DNA of 64,000 nt, taken from positions 4,161,354 to 4,225,353 of the forward strand of contig NZ_AP018248.1 in the NCBI RefSeq assembly GCF_002368295.1, in the 5' to 3' direction. A program made the position numbers and the translations under genes. Below are positions 34,540 through 43,507 of the stretch, in pieces; positions within the stretch are counted from its first letter, which is position 1; every line of letters starts with the position of its first letter. This DNA is from Tolypothrix tenuis PCC 7101 (GTDB lineage: Bacteria; Cyanobacteriota; Cyanobacteriia; Cyanobacteriales; Nostocaceae). The notes under the pieces are model-generated. The model did not search any database. It was given only the letters and a program-made list of their open reading frames with translations, and was not told the origin of the DNA.

Positions 34540-36129
34540 TTACAACGGACGATAAACACGATAGTTAATACTCGGGAAAATATTATCCATCAATTCGACT
34601 TTTTCTAACCAACCACTATCAACTTTGCCAATTTTTACATCATCGTAAATTTTATTGAAGCGCATCAAGTGCGATCGCGTTCTTCTCACCGCATAAGGAA
34701 CCATTGTTCCTGTCCGCATAATAAATGCCCAGTCGGAAGATTGTGCTAATAATAATTCCCGCGCTGCTTGGTTTAAAGCCTTCCATTGCAATTCATCTTC
34801 TGGTTCCAAGTGCGAGATTTCAATCATCCGTTCAGCCGCTTTGTGCAAATGGGGATAAATCCAAGCATTGGTATCGTTTAACCAATATTCATGGAATCCT
34901 TTGTAACCCCAGCTTGACTGCGAAGGACGACAAACTTGTTGAGTCGGCTGTTCGCGTAAATAATCTGCTAAGTGCGTCATGGCATAGGTTTTTTGGTCAT
35001 ACCATGATTTACGGAACAGGTAATCAATGAACCAGGGGCCTTCATACCACCAATGTCCAAATAACTCTGCATCATATGGCGAAACAATAATCGGCGGACG
35101 CTGCATTATCCCATGTAGATGTTGAGCTTGTTGTTCCCGATTATACATAAAGTTAGCAGCGTGTTCTGCTGCCTTTTCTCTTGCCCAGTAAGGGTCATAA
35201 AGGGCTTTGTCAGAAAGTCCTAAGCCACGTCCAGTAATTTTATGATACTTAATACCCGTATTTTTACGCTGACCGTTGGGCATAATGTAGGGCTTAATAT
35301 ACTCATATTCTGCTTCCCAGCCCAAATCTTTGTAAAACTCACGATATTCTGCTGCACCAGGATAGCCCACCTCAGAAGACCATACCTGTTGAGAAGATTC
35401 GTGATCGCGTCCAAAAGCCGCCACACCAGTTTCCGTAAAGATGGGGGCATAGGTGCCAAACCGAGGACGGGGGCGGGCATAAAGAATACCATGTCCATCG
35501 GTGAGGAAGTAGCGCAACCCTGCATCTGCCAGCATCCTCTCGACACCTTCATAGTAAGCACACTCAGGCAACCAAATGCCTCTTGGTGGTTTACCAAAGG
35601 TTTCCTCATAGTGTTCACAAGCTACTTGAATTTGTGCCCACACCGCCTGTGGATACATTTTCATTAGTGGTAAATAGCCGTGAGTAGCACCACAAGTAAT
35701 AATTTCCAGGTTATTTGTATCTTGGTACTCCTTAAAAGCAGTTACCAAATCACCCTTATAGCGTTCCCATATCTGACGCGCTTCGTTAAACTCAGTAGCG
35801 TAATGTTCTGCTAAATACTTCAAATGTCCATTATGAATATTACGCTCCGCTTCTAGTTCGATCAGTTCTTCTAGTTGGGCTAAGTGTGCATCATAACGTT
35901 CTTGTAAGAGAGGATCGCGGAGCATTGATACCAAAGGTGGTGTCATGCTCATCGTGATTTTAAAGTCGATACCGTCTCGCTTTAGTCCTTCAAATACTTT
36001 CAATAAGGGAATATAAGTTTCAGTAATGGCTTCATATAGCCATTCTTCCTCCAACACATAATCACTTTCTGGGTGACGAACGAAGGGTAGATGTGCGTGG
36101 AGAACAAGCGCGACGTAGCCTATAGCCAT
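34540..36129 (-). CDS. GH57 1,4-alpha-glucan branching enzyme
   Basis: Forms alpha-1,6 branches in glycogen. The 529 residues carry the GH57 motifs in order: HAHLPFVRHPE (residues 11-21), GATHGYLP (147-154), WLPECAY with nucleophile E189, PYDAELFGHW with acid/base D353, and a helical DUF1957 domain at the C-terminus. Length fits the branching-enzyme subfamily (about 530) and not amylopullulanase. The ATG at 36129 starts the first strand directly. It stands alone; a GH13 glgB is normally present elsewhere in such genomes. Confidence 0.92.
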   Translation of the reverse strand: MAIGYVALVLHAHLPFVRHPESDYVLEEEWLYEAITETYIPLLKVFEGLKRDGIDFKITMSMTPPLVSMLRDPLLQERYDAHLAQLEELIELEAERNIHNGHLKYLAEHYATEFNEARQIWERYKGDLVTAFKEYQDTNNLEIITCGATHGYLPLMKMYPQAVWAQIQVACEHYEETFGKPPRGIWLPECAYYEGVERMLADAGLRYFLTDGHGILYARPRPRFGTYAPIFTETGVAAFGRDHESSQQVWSSEVGYPGAAEYREFYKDLGWEAEYEYIKPYIMPNGQRKNTGIKYHKITGRGLGLSDKALYDPYWAREKAAEHAANFMYNREQQAQHLHGIMQRPPIIVSPYDAELFGHWWYEGPWFIDYLFRKSWYDQKTYAMTHLADYLREQPTQQVCRPSQSSWGYKGFHEYWLNDTNAWIYPHLHKAAERMIEISHLEPEDELQWKALNQAARELLLAQSSDWAFIMRTGTMVPYAVRRTRSHLMRFNKIYDDVKIGKVDSGWLEKVELMDNIFPSINYRVYRPL

Positions 36130-36295
36130 AATTATTCTGGGGTGGTACGTGGAAATTGAAGGTCGAGGGGTTTAGCAGAAATTAACAATATTTTAAGACT
36201 TTATTGGAGTTGTGACATTAATTAATGATTTTTTCTCTATAAAATATCGTTGCACAAAAAAATAATTGCTATCTCTACCAAAAATTTATGTTGTG

Positions 36296-36386
36296 TAGTG
36301 GCGAGAGACTGTTCGGTTGCTGTCTCATTCCGCCAAATCTTAATGATGTAGAACTTGCAATTCTCGCTGAGAATTACAAGTTCTAG
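36296..36386. other. Two strong adjacent hairpins in a 670-bp spacer
   Basis: First, GGCGAGAGAC faces GTCTCATTCCGCC (36301-36333). Second, a long stem TAGAACTTG-C-AATTCTC / GAGAATT-A-CAAGTTCTA (36349-36385) with a 3-base loop and a single mismatch. The spacer 36130-36797 has no gene. This could be a small RNA, a leader of the minus- or plus-strand transcript, or a repeat element. Confidence 0.4.
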
Positions 36387-36698
36387 CCCTAACGTCGAAC
36401 TACTAAATATTAAATATTGCCTGTATCAAAGCATATTGAGTCTTCAAGATGCCAGACTCTCTTAGCTCCAAATACTGATATGTTTCATCACCTGTAAGGC
36501 TTTAGTTTGACAATTAATAAATAAATTTTATGGTTTGATGAAAATTGACAATTAAAATAAAACTGTATAGCTTTAAAGCTATTTACGCATTAATTTAAAA
36601 AGTTTATCGATTAGATCAAGTTAGTATAATTTTCCTATCAAGCAAGTAGTTGCATTAGGCAAGTGTTAGCATAAAGCTATCCTATAATGTAAATCTTG

Positions 36699-36722
36699 CC
36701 TACAAAGTCTTTACTTTGTAGG
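36699..36722. terminator. Hairpin downstream of rsgA
   Basis: CCTACAAAG and CTTTGTAGG form a perfect 9-bp stem with a 6-base loop about 75 bases after the rsgA stop. There is only a short T run, so termination strength is uncertain. Confidence 0.45.
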
Positions 36723-36797
36723 TTTCCTCATGTTAATATGACCCTCATCAAAGTCTGTCAAAGCATTTATAGACAAAGTATTGCGCGTTTAAGCGGC

Positions 36798-37898
36798 TCA
36801 TTCTTCACTGTCTTGGTATAAATCCTGCAACGCTTGCAGTTGCGTCTTGCGAGCCACACGACGATATTTTTTACTTTCTAATTTTGGTTCGTACTGAGCC
36901 TGACCTTTGCCTTTAGTTTTCAACTTCAGTGTAGATTCGGGGTCTGCTTGTTGTTGACGCTGAGTTTGATAGGCGATCGCGTCAGACAAAAATTCCAAAT
37001 AATGTGGATAGCGTTCCCAGTCCCCCCGAACAACACAATCAGGCTCTTCTCGATGCAGACAATCACTAAACCGACAGCTACCTGTAGCTAACCGCGCTCT
37101 TGCTTCGGGGAAGTAATGCACTAATTCTTCGGGAGTACAATCAAGGTCAGGTTGGTTAAAGCCAGGAGTATCCGCCAGTAACCCTTGAGTGGGCAATTCA
37201 AATAATTCTACATGGCGAGTAGTGTGGCGACCGCGAGCTAATTTACCCGAAACTTCACCAACACGCAAATTAACATTGGGCACTAGTAAGTTAATTAAAC
37301 TTGATTTGCCCACTCCTGACGGGCCAGCGATTACAGTAATTTTATTATTTAGACATTCAGATAACTGGTCAATATTTATACCATTTTTTACACTAATGAA
37401 TATGGGTTTATAACCCCACGCGACCAGGCGATCGCTAATCTCCTGTTGCATCTGTGGTGAAACTAAATCACTTTTGTTCAGGCATAAAAGCACATCTAAA
37501 TTAGTAGATTCCCCTTTCACCAAAAAGCGACTTAACTGATACGGTTCCAAAGGCGGATCGGCGACAGCAAATACCAGCAAAATTTGGTTGGCATTAGCAA
37601 TTGGTGGACGGTCTAACTCAGTTTGGCGGGGTAGTACATCCGCGATCGCCCCACGTCCCCCAGCCCAATCGGGTTCTTCAACGACAACGCGATCGCCCAC
37701 CATTACCTGTTGACCAATTTTTTTCAAGCGCGTTCTGCGGGTACAGAGAAGCATCTGGGGAGAGGGAGAGTCAGTGAAATGTTCATCTGCTTTTTCCTCC
37801 TTATCCCCTGCATCCAGCTGTACTTGATAAAAATTTGCCTGTACAGCTAACACTGTACCGAGTAACTGTCCAGTAGCAAAATTAACTTCTCCTGTCAT
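36798..37898 (-). CDS. rsgA: Ribosome small-subunit-dependent GTPase A
   Basis: Circularly permuted GTPase that helps mature the 30S subunit. Order: OB fold (residues about 5-85), then the permuted G motifs NKSD (G4), GPSGVGKSSL (G1), the RHTT switch segment (G2) and DTPG (G3), then a zinc knuckle with C-x4-C-x-H-x5-C (SCRFSDCLHREEPDC). 366 residues. The frame is open 16 codons further up, but the ATG at 37898 overlaps the TGA of the preceding gene (ATGA) and starts the OB fold, so translation is probably coupled. It is last in the dnaJ-tusA-rsgA row. The C-terminal 60 residues are Gln/Lys-rich and divergent. Confidence 0.94.
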   Translation of the reverse strand: MTGEVNFATGQLLGTVLAVQANFYQVQLDAGDKEEKADEHFTDSPSPQMLLCTRRTRLKKIGQQVMVGDRVVVEEPDWAGGRGAIADVLPRQTELDRPPIANANQILLVFAVADPPLEPYQLSRFLVKGESTNLDVLLCLNKSDLVSPQMQQEISDRLVAWGYKPIFISVKNGINIDQLSECLNNKITVIAGPSGVGKSSLINLLVPNVNLRVGEVSGKLARGRHTTRHVELFELPTQGLLADTPGFNQPDLDCTPEELVHYFPEARARLATGSCRFSDCLHREEPDCVVRGDWERYPHYLEFLSDAIAYQTQRQQQADPESTLKLKTKGKGQAQYEPKLESKKYRRVARKTQLQALQDLYQDSEE

Positions 37899-38152
37899 TG
37901 GGCGATCGCCGGACGGCGTACCAACAAGGAAAAATAACCAGCACAATCTGCAATTTGTTCCACCTGATAGCCCGCCATTACCAAGCTATCAGGCACTTGC
38001 TCAATTGGTTCCCCAGGGTCTAGCCAGACTTCTAGCAAACCTCCAGGTGGCATTTTTTCCAAACATAATTTTGTCCGCACAAAATTAATCGGGCAAGGAG
38101 TCCCGCGTAAATCAAGTTGAGCATCAGGAGATGAGAGAGAAGATAGCTGCAT
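37895..38152 (-). CDS. TusA/SirA-like sulfurtransferase
   Basis: Small sulfur-carrier-like protein, 85 residues. LDLRGTPCPINFVRTKLCLE matches the TusA fold with the reactive Cys of the CP motif; the second Pro of the usual CPxP is replaced (CPIN). It overlaps the neighbours on both sides: its ATG shares a base with the dnaJ stop (TAATG) and its TGA overlaps the rsgA ATG. Such tight coupling with a chaperone and a ribosome GTPase suggests one transcript, but not necessarily one function. Partner proteins of tRNA thiolation are not in this window. Confidence 0.85.
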   Translation of the reverse strand: MQLSSLSSPDAQLDLRGTPCPINFVRTKLCLEKMPPGGLLEVWLDPGEPIEQVPDSLVMAGYQVEQIADCAGYFSLLVRRPAIAQ

Positions 38153-39270
38153 TACTTAAATAGATTACCCAAGAATCCTTCGAGACCACCTTTACCAGTG
38201 CGGTCTCCCTTAATTTTAGCGAGCTTCTCTAACAATTCTCTCTCCTCTGGGGTTACCTTGGTCGGAATATCAATTAGTACTGTCAGCAGATGGTCACCCC
38301 GACTTACAGGATTACCTAAGCGTGGGACACCACGATTTTCTAACTTCATCACTGTATTCGGCTGGGTTCCAGGGGGGATGATTAATTCCACTGGGCCGTC
38401 AACTGTATCTACCTCTAAACGGCAACCTAAAATTGCTTGCAGGTAACTAACTTTAATTTCCGAAAGAATGTTAATGCCATCCCGATGAAATTCTTCGTCT
38501 TCATTCACGAATAAGTAGACGTATAAATCTCCTGGAGGGCCTCCTCTTTGTCCTGCATCTCCTTCTTGAGAGATTCGCAAGCGCGTACCATTATCCACAC
38601 CAGCAGGAATGGTAATTTTCAGTTTCTTGGTGATTTGATTTGTGCCTTTCCCATCACAAGCTTCACACTTATCTTCAATCACCATCCCCGTACCATTACA
38701 GGTAGGACAAGTGGAAACTTGGGTAAAACTGCCAAAAGGTGTTCTAGTTACACGACGTACTTGACCAGAACCGCTACAAGTCGAACAAGTCCTCGGCCGA
38801 GTTCCTGGTTTTGCACCAGAACCGCTACAGATATCACAGGTTTCTAGATGAGAGATGCGAATTTCTTTTTCTCCGCCAAATACCGCTTCTCTAAAATCTA
38901 ACTTCAGGTCTAAGCGCAGGTCATCACCCCGTACAGGCCCACTGCGTCTTCTTTGTGTTTGACCGCCCATTCCACCAGCAAAGCCGCTGAAAATGCTTTC
39001 AAAGATATCAGCAAAGCCTTCACTTACATCTTGGAAGCCAGCAGCGCCACCAGAGACTCCGGCTTCACCAAAACGGTTATAACGTTCTCTGATTTCTGGC
39101 TCAGAAAGTATTTCATAAGCATGATTAATTTCCTTAAACCGCTCCTCTGCTCCCGGTTCTTTGTTCACGTCTGGGTGATACTTCCGGGCTAGGCGGCGGT
39201 AGGCTTGTTTGATTTCTTCTTTGTCGGCGTCACGAGAGACACCCAGAATTTCATAATAGTCGCGGGCCAT
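38152..39270 (-). CDS. dnaJ: Chaperone DnaJ (type I Hsp40)
   Basis: Co-chaperone that brings substrates to DnaK and stimulates its ATPase. 372 residues: J domain with YHPDVN (HPD motif near residue 32), a Gly/Phe-rich linker (about 72-115), four CxxCxGxG zinc motifs (CDICSGSG, CSTCSGSG, CPTCNGTG, CEACDGKG) and the C-terminal peptide-binding domains. The frame is open 35 codons upstream, but MARDYYEILGV is the family start, so 39270 is used. It follows dnaK on the same strand after a 780-bp spacer and overlaps the tusA-like gene by one base. Confidence 0.96.
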   Translation of the reverse strand: MARDYYEILGVSRDADKEEIKQAYRRLARKYHPDVNKEPGAEERFKEINHAYEILSEPEIRERYNRFGEAGVSGGAAGFQDVSEGFADIFESIFSGFAGGMGGQTQRRRSGPVRGDDLRLDLKLDFREAVFGGEKEIRISHLETCDICSGSGAKPGTRPRTCSTCSGSGQVRRVTRTPFGSFTQVSTCPTCNGTGMVIEDKCEACDGKGTNQITKKLKITIPAGVDNGTRLRISQEGDAGQRGGPPGDLYVYLFVNEDEEFHRDGINILSEIKVSYLQAILGCRLEVDTVDGPVELIIPPGTQPNTVMKLENRGVPRLGNPVSRGDHLLTVLIDIPTKVTPEERELLEKLAKIKGDRTGKGGLEGFLGNLFK

Positions 39271-39587
39271 ATAGCAAAGGTAAAAGTTAGAAGGAAGAAA
39301 GCAGAAGAGCCTATGCTGTAAACGGGTTTCCTGGCTGGTTTGCCGGAGGCATTCCCGCAGGTTAGCATATGGCATGGTAGAAGCAAGAGGGCGAAAGGTA
39401 GAAGTTAATTTTTGTTAATAATTGATTTTACCTTTTCCCCTTTACAAAAATCACCAGCATATATTTAGCAACAGGTGCTTTGATCGTGGAAGACGATCAA
39501 AGCTATGGAAATGATGAGCAAAGCAAATTTCTGCTCTCTTTTCTCATTGCCTGAGGCTGTCTCTTTTACAATTGTGCTACCTAGATA

Positions 39588-39690
39588 GGAAAAACCCCGC
39601 CATCTACCAGAGGGGCTACCCGCACTAATAGGTGTGGAAAACCCCCCATCTACATTTTGGTATCTGTGCTGGGACACTTTCTAGCCCACG
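39588..39690 (-). other. Candidate small RNA or attenuator in the dnaK-dnaJ spacer
   Basis: On the minus strand there are two direct repeats, GTAGATGGGGGGTTTTCC and GTAGATGGCGGGGTTTTTCC, 49 bases apart; the second ends a hairpin (CCCC...GGGG then TTTTT, 39616-39590) that reads as a Rho-independent terminator. It lies between dnaK and dnaJ, whose spacer (39271-40052) has no gene. It may be the dnaK terminator region, an independent small RNA, or a leader of dnaJ. Confidence 0.4.
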
Positions 39691-40052
39691 GCAATTCGCT
39701 TCTACAATCTAGCAAAATTTGGTCTTAGGGACTAGGGGCTAGGGATTAGGGACTGGGAAATACCTTTCTTAATTAATTGCTGATATCAATACCCATTACT
39801 TAATAGCCAATTTCTAATACTCAATATTTAATTGCGCTCAATGCGAATTTAAAAACGCCTATGATGACATAAGAGTTTCTAAGTTAGCCTGCAGTCTGAT
39901 TTTTGTTTCTATCTACAAAACTACAAACTTTCACGGCTAAATTCACATTAGAAGTTAATACGTAATTTCTCAGATTTAGTACTTAATTGCCTGTCGCCTT
40001 TTTTCTATTGCCAATTCCCTGTCGCCAATCCCCAGTACCCAGTCTCCAATCC

Positions 40053-42011
40053 CTAATCTATCGCCTCGTAATCAGCCTGTGCAGTATTTTCCTCATCAAA
40101 ATCAAAGTTAAATTCTGGTATTAGTGTGCCACTAATTGGTTGCTCTGCTTGTGAGGTAAACAGTTCTTCGGAGACTTCTTGTCCCTCCTCAAGTTGGTTA
40201 TTAGCACGGTTGTAGACATTGGCACCAATGGCAAATAAAGTTTTTTGAAAGTCATCTAAATGCTGCTGAAATTCCTGTATAGAAATACTCGGGTTAGTCA
40301 TTGCAGCTTGCAGTTGATTGACTTTTTCATGGGCCAAAACTTTCATATCTTCGCCAATTAAGTCGCTATTATCTCTGAGAGTTGAATCGTAACTGAAGAA
40401 TAGATTCTCGGCTTGATTTTTAAGTTCTACTAGTTCTTTACGCCGTTTATCTTCTTCAGCAAAAGCTTCAGCTGCTTGCCTCATTTTCTCTACTTCGTGG
40501 GTACTCAAGCCACCTGTATTGGTAATGCGAATACTTTGTTCTCTACCAGTACCTTTGTCTTGGGCACCAACCTTGAGAATGCCATTGACATCTATTTCAA
40601 AAGATACTTCAATTTGTGGCACACCACGAGGGGCTGGAGGAATTCCTGCTAATAGGAACTTACCAAGACTTTTGTTATCCCGCGCCATTGCGCGTTCACC
40701 TTGCAGAACATGAATTTCTACTGAAGTTTGCCCATCCACTGCAGTGGAAAACACCTGGGATCTGCTAGTAGGAATTGTCGTATTACGTTCAATGATTTTG
40801 GTAAAAACTTCTCCCAAAGTTTCAATTCCTAAAGATAGGGGAATTACATCCAATAGCAGGAGATTATCGACTTCTCCACCAATCACACCTGCTTGCACAG
40901 CCGCACCTAGCGCAACTGCCTCATCAGGGTTAACAGAGCGATCAGGCGTTTTACCATTGAAAAACTTGATGAGGGCGTTTTGGACAGCCGGAATGCGAGT
41001 AGAACCACCAACCAAAATGATCCGATCTATATCTTGCGCTTTGTGATCGGCATCCTTGAGCGCTTGAATCATCGGTTCAATGGTGGCTTCAATCAAATGG
41101 GCTGTGAGTTCTTCAAATTTCGAGCGACTGAGTTCTAATTCTAGATGCTTCGGCCCTGTTTCATCAGCAGTAATAAAAGGCAAGTTAATCGAGGTGCTAG
41201 CCATGCTAGAAAGTTCAATTTTTGCCTTTTCCGCCGCTTCTCTGAGGCGTTGCAGTGCCATCTTGTCTTGAGAGAGGTCGATGCTTTCCTGTTGCTGGAA
41301 ACGTTCAATAATCCAGCGAATCACGCAGTCATCAAAGTCATCACCACCCAATTGATTATTGCCATTGGTGGCTTTGACTTCAAAAACTCCATCTCCCAGT
41401 TGCAGGATCGATACATCAAAAGTACCGCCTCCCAAGTCAAATACTAAAATTAACTGTTCTTCGTTGTGCTTATCTAAACCAAAGGCTAGTGCAGCCGAGG
41501 TGGGTTCATTAATAATCCGGAGAACTTCTAACCCAGCAATTGTACCTGCGTCTTTGGTAGCTTGTCTTTGAGCATCTGTGAAATATGCTGGTACGGTAAT
41601 TACTGCCTGAGTAACAGCTTCACCTAAGAAATTTTCTGCATCTTGTTTGAGCTTCTGCAGAATCATGGCAGAAATTTCTTGCGGTGTATAGTTCCGTCCG
41701 CGAATTTGCACATCAACAGTATCATCGCGCCCTTTCACACATTGATAAGGCGATCGCTCGCGTTCGGCTGAGGTTTCTTCCCAGCGACGACCAATAAACC
41801 TTTTAATACTAAATACTGTGTTTTCGGCATTTGTAACGGCTTGTCGTTTAGCCAGCTGACCAACCAAGCGATCGCCTCCCTTGCCAAATCCCACAATACT
41901 AGGAGTAGTGCGTCCACCCTCGGAATTAGCGATCACCACCGGTTGACCGCCTTCTAAAACTGCAACGCAACTGTTCGTAGTACCTAAGTCGATCCCAATA
42001 ACTTTTCCCAT
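40053..42011 (-). CDS. dnaK: Chaperone DnaK (Hsp70)
   Basis: ATP-driven chaperone, 652 residues. The nucleotide-binding domain starts GIDLGTTNSCVAVLEGG and has VFDLGGGTFDVSIL and ILVGGSTRIPAVQ; the substrate-binding domain has LLLDVIPLSLGIET and EVSFEIDVNGIL; a helical lid and an acidic tail (EFNFDFDEENTAQADYEAID) follow. Cyanobacteria have several DnaK paralogues; the position beside grpE suggests the stress-responsive essential type (DnaK2), which is inference. The start ATG is at 42011. A 332-base spacer separates it from grpE; no CIRCE element was seen. Confidence 0.96.
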   Translation of the reverse strand: MGKVIGIDLGTTNSCVAVLEGGQPVVIANSEGGRTTPSIVGFGKGGDRLVGQLAKRQAVTNAENTVFSIKRFIGRRWEETSAERERSPYQCVKGRDDTVDVQIRGRNYTPQEISAMILQKLKQDAENFLGEAVTQAVITVPAYFTDAQRQATKDAGTIAGLEVLRIINEPTSAALAFGLDKHNEEQLILVFDLGGGTFDVSILQLGDGVFEVKATNGNNQLGGDDFDDCVIRWIIERFQQQESIDLSQDKMALQRLREAAEKAKIELSSMASTSINLPFITADETGPKHLELELSRSKFEELTAHLIEATIEPMIQALKDADHKAQDIDRIILVGGSTRIPAVQNALIKFFNGKTPDRSVNPDEAVALGAAVQAGVIGGEVDNLLLLDVIPLSLGIETLGEVFTKIIERNTTIPTSRSQVFSTAVDGQTSVEIHVLQGERAMARDNKSLGKFLLAGIPPAPRGVPQIEVSFEIDVNGILKVGAQDKGTGREQSIRITNTGGLSTHEVEKMRQAAEAFAEEDKRRKELVELKNQAENLFFSYDSTLRDNSDLIGEDMKVLAHEKVNQLQAAMTNPSISIQEFQQHLDDFQKTLFAIGANVYNRANNQLEEGQEVSEELFTSQAEQPISGTLIPEFNFDFDEENTAQADYEAID

Positions 42012-42343
42012 ACTATCCAGTATATTTACGTACTTATGCTGCCGTGAGGCTTTGCGGACTATCTTATGTTATTTTTTTGCTACAGGCTAACACTCACGAA
42101 ACCGCTTAAGAAAATCTGGTTACTGGGGGTAAGCAAGAAGTTACAGCATCGGATCGGTAAGTGGTTACTTTGACTTTGGGGCGGCTTCTTTTCACAGAGC
42201 CGCACCTTGTGTGAGAGTTCCCACTAAATAACGGCTTGCTAAACTTCGGCTAACCGTCAACAGACCTACTTTGATTAGGATCTGTGATGCTCGCCCTTGC
42301 AACAACCAAGGCACTTTTGGTCAGTGAGGCGAGCAACTACAGA
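42012..42343. other. grpE-dnaK spacer
   Basis: No gene. The clearest structure is a hairpin at 42181-42203, GCGGCT with AGCCGC around an 11-base loop. It may hold a separate dnaK promoter. Confidence 0.4.
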
Positions 42344-43090
42344 TTAAGAGTTGTCAGAACTCGACTGATTATCTTGTGCAGGTAATGTATCTTCCTTGGG
42401 AGCCGCCACCTTTACCATTGCATGGCGCAGTACGCGTTCACCCAAGTAATATCCGCGTACTAACTCTTCTAACACTGTTCCTTCTGGATGTTCATCCGTA
42501 GGTTCGCGCATTACGGCTTCATGCAGATTAGGATCGAATTCTTGACCTTCGGGACGCATTGGCGATACACCTAAGCGTTTTAAGCAGTCTACTAATTGCT
42601 TATAAACGCCTTGATAGCTTTTATGAATGGTCATTTCGCTATCAGTTTGGGGTTTGAGGTGCGATCGCGCCCGCTCAAAATTATCGACTACTGGCAGCAA
42701 TTCCGTAATCGTATTCCGCTTCACCTGTGCTTCTAAATCTTCTTTTTCTTTTTGGTTGCGTTTGCGGTAATTCTCAAAATCTGCCGCAATTCGCAGATAT
42801 TGAGTACTGCGCTCTTCTAGTTGTCCTTTGAGAGACTCAATTTGTTGAGTCAATGCTGCTAAAGCTGCTGCTTGCTCTTCAGTTTTATCAGACGCTGCAA
42901 CACCATTGTCAGGTGTGGCTGATGTATCTCCTGATACATTTGTTGTGGCTGCTACTGGCTCAGTCACCTCGCTGCCAGATTCGTTAAAGTTGATTTGGGC
43001 TGCGGAGTCGCTCATCATTGCTTGCTTTACCTCTATTGGTTCACCCAATTGCTGGCTTGTATTGTTTACCTGTTTATTTTCGTCTATCAT
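42344..43090 (-). CDS. grpE: Nucleotide exchange factor GrpE
   Basis: Exchanges ADP for ATP on DnaK. 248 residues, longer than E. coli GrpE because of an acidic, low-complexity N-terminal extension of about 85 residues. A long coiled coil (about 88-145, with YLRIAADFENYRKRNQKEKE) leads to the beta-domain with the family signature FDPNLHEAVMR...HPEGTVLEELVRGYYLGERVLRHAMVKV. It starts at 43090 and is first in the grpE-dnaK-dnaJ-tusA-rsgA minus-strand row. The spacer upstream to pilB (43091-43507) has GGGTAAT heptamers and no recognised heat-shock operator. Confidence 0.95.
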   Translation of the reverse strand: MIDENKQVNNTSQQLGEPIEVKQAMMSDSAAQINFNESGSEVTEPVAATTNVSGDTSATPDNGVAASDKTEEQAAALAALTQQIESLKGQLEERSTQYLRIAADFENYRKRNQKEKEDLEAQVKRNTITELLPVVDNFERARSHLKPQTDSEMTIHKSYQGVYKQLVDCLKRLGVSPMRPEGQEFDPNLHEAVMREPTDEHPEGTVLEELVRGYYLGERVLRHAMVKVAAPKEDTLPAQDNQSSSDNS

Positions 43091-43507
43091 TGTCCACTCA
43101 TCCCAGATACTATTTACGGCAAGATTTCACCACACAAATTCAGGTGGTTTTCTTGCTCATACTTTTCCTGGAGTGATGTCACCGTCATCTTATTGTGACA
43201 AATGGTGAACCTATTAGCGTATATGCTCCTAGGGCGGTAACCCGAACGTCGTTGCTGGAGTGAGATGCGATCGCCTTTTACCTCAATTATTTTACTTATA
43301 AGTTATTTTTTTTACCATATTGAGCATGAGTATGGAGCGTTTGTTATTTGGTATTTCTCCCCATTACCCATGACCAATTACCCATTACCTAGCCTCCATC
43401 TCTCAGCATGAAAAATATTTAGTGATAATTTATTCACTGTAAATGAGAATTCTGTGGCACAGCCTGGGAATACTTTATTCAGAGGTTTTCCCTACCATTG
43501 CTCATAT

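Noticed and set aside
40519..41571. Several plus-strand frames antisense to dnaK
   Set aside because: They mirror the codon pattern of dnaK on the other strand and show no independent features.
43091..43507. CIRCE or other heat-shock operator ahead of grpE
   Set aside because: No TTAGCACTC-N9-GAGTGCTAA pattern or close variant was found in this spacer.
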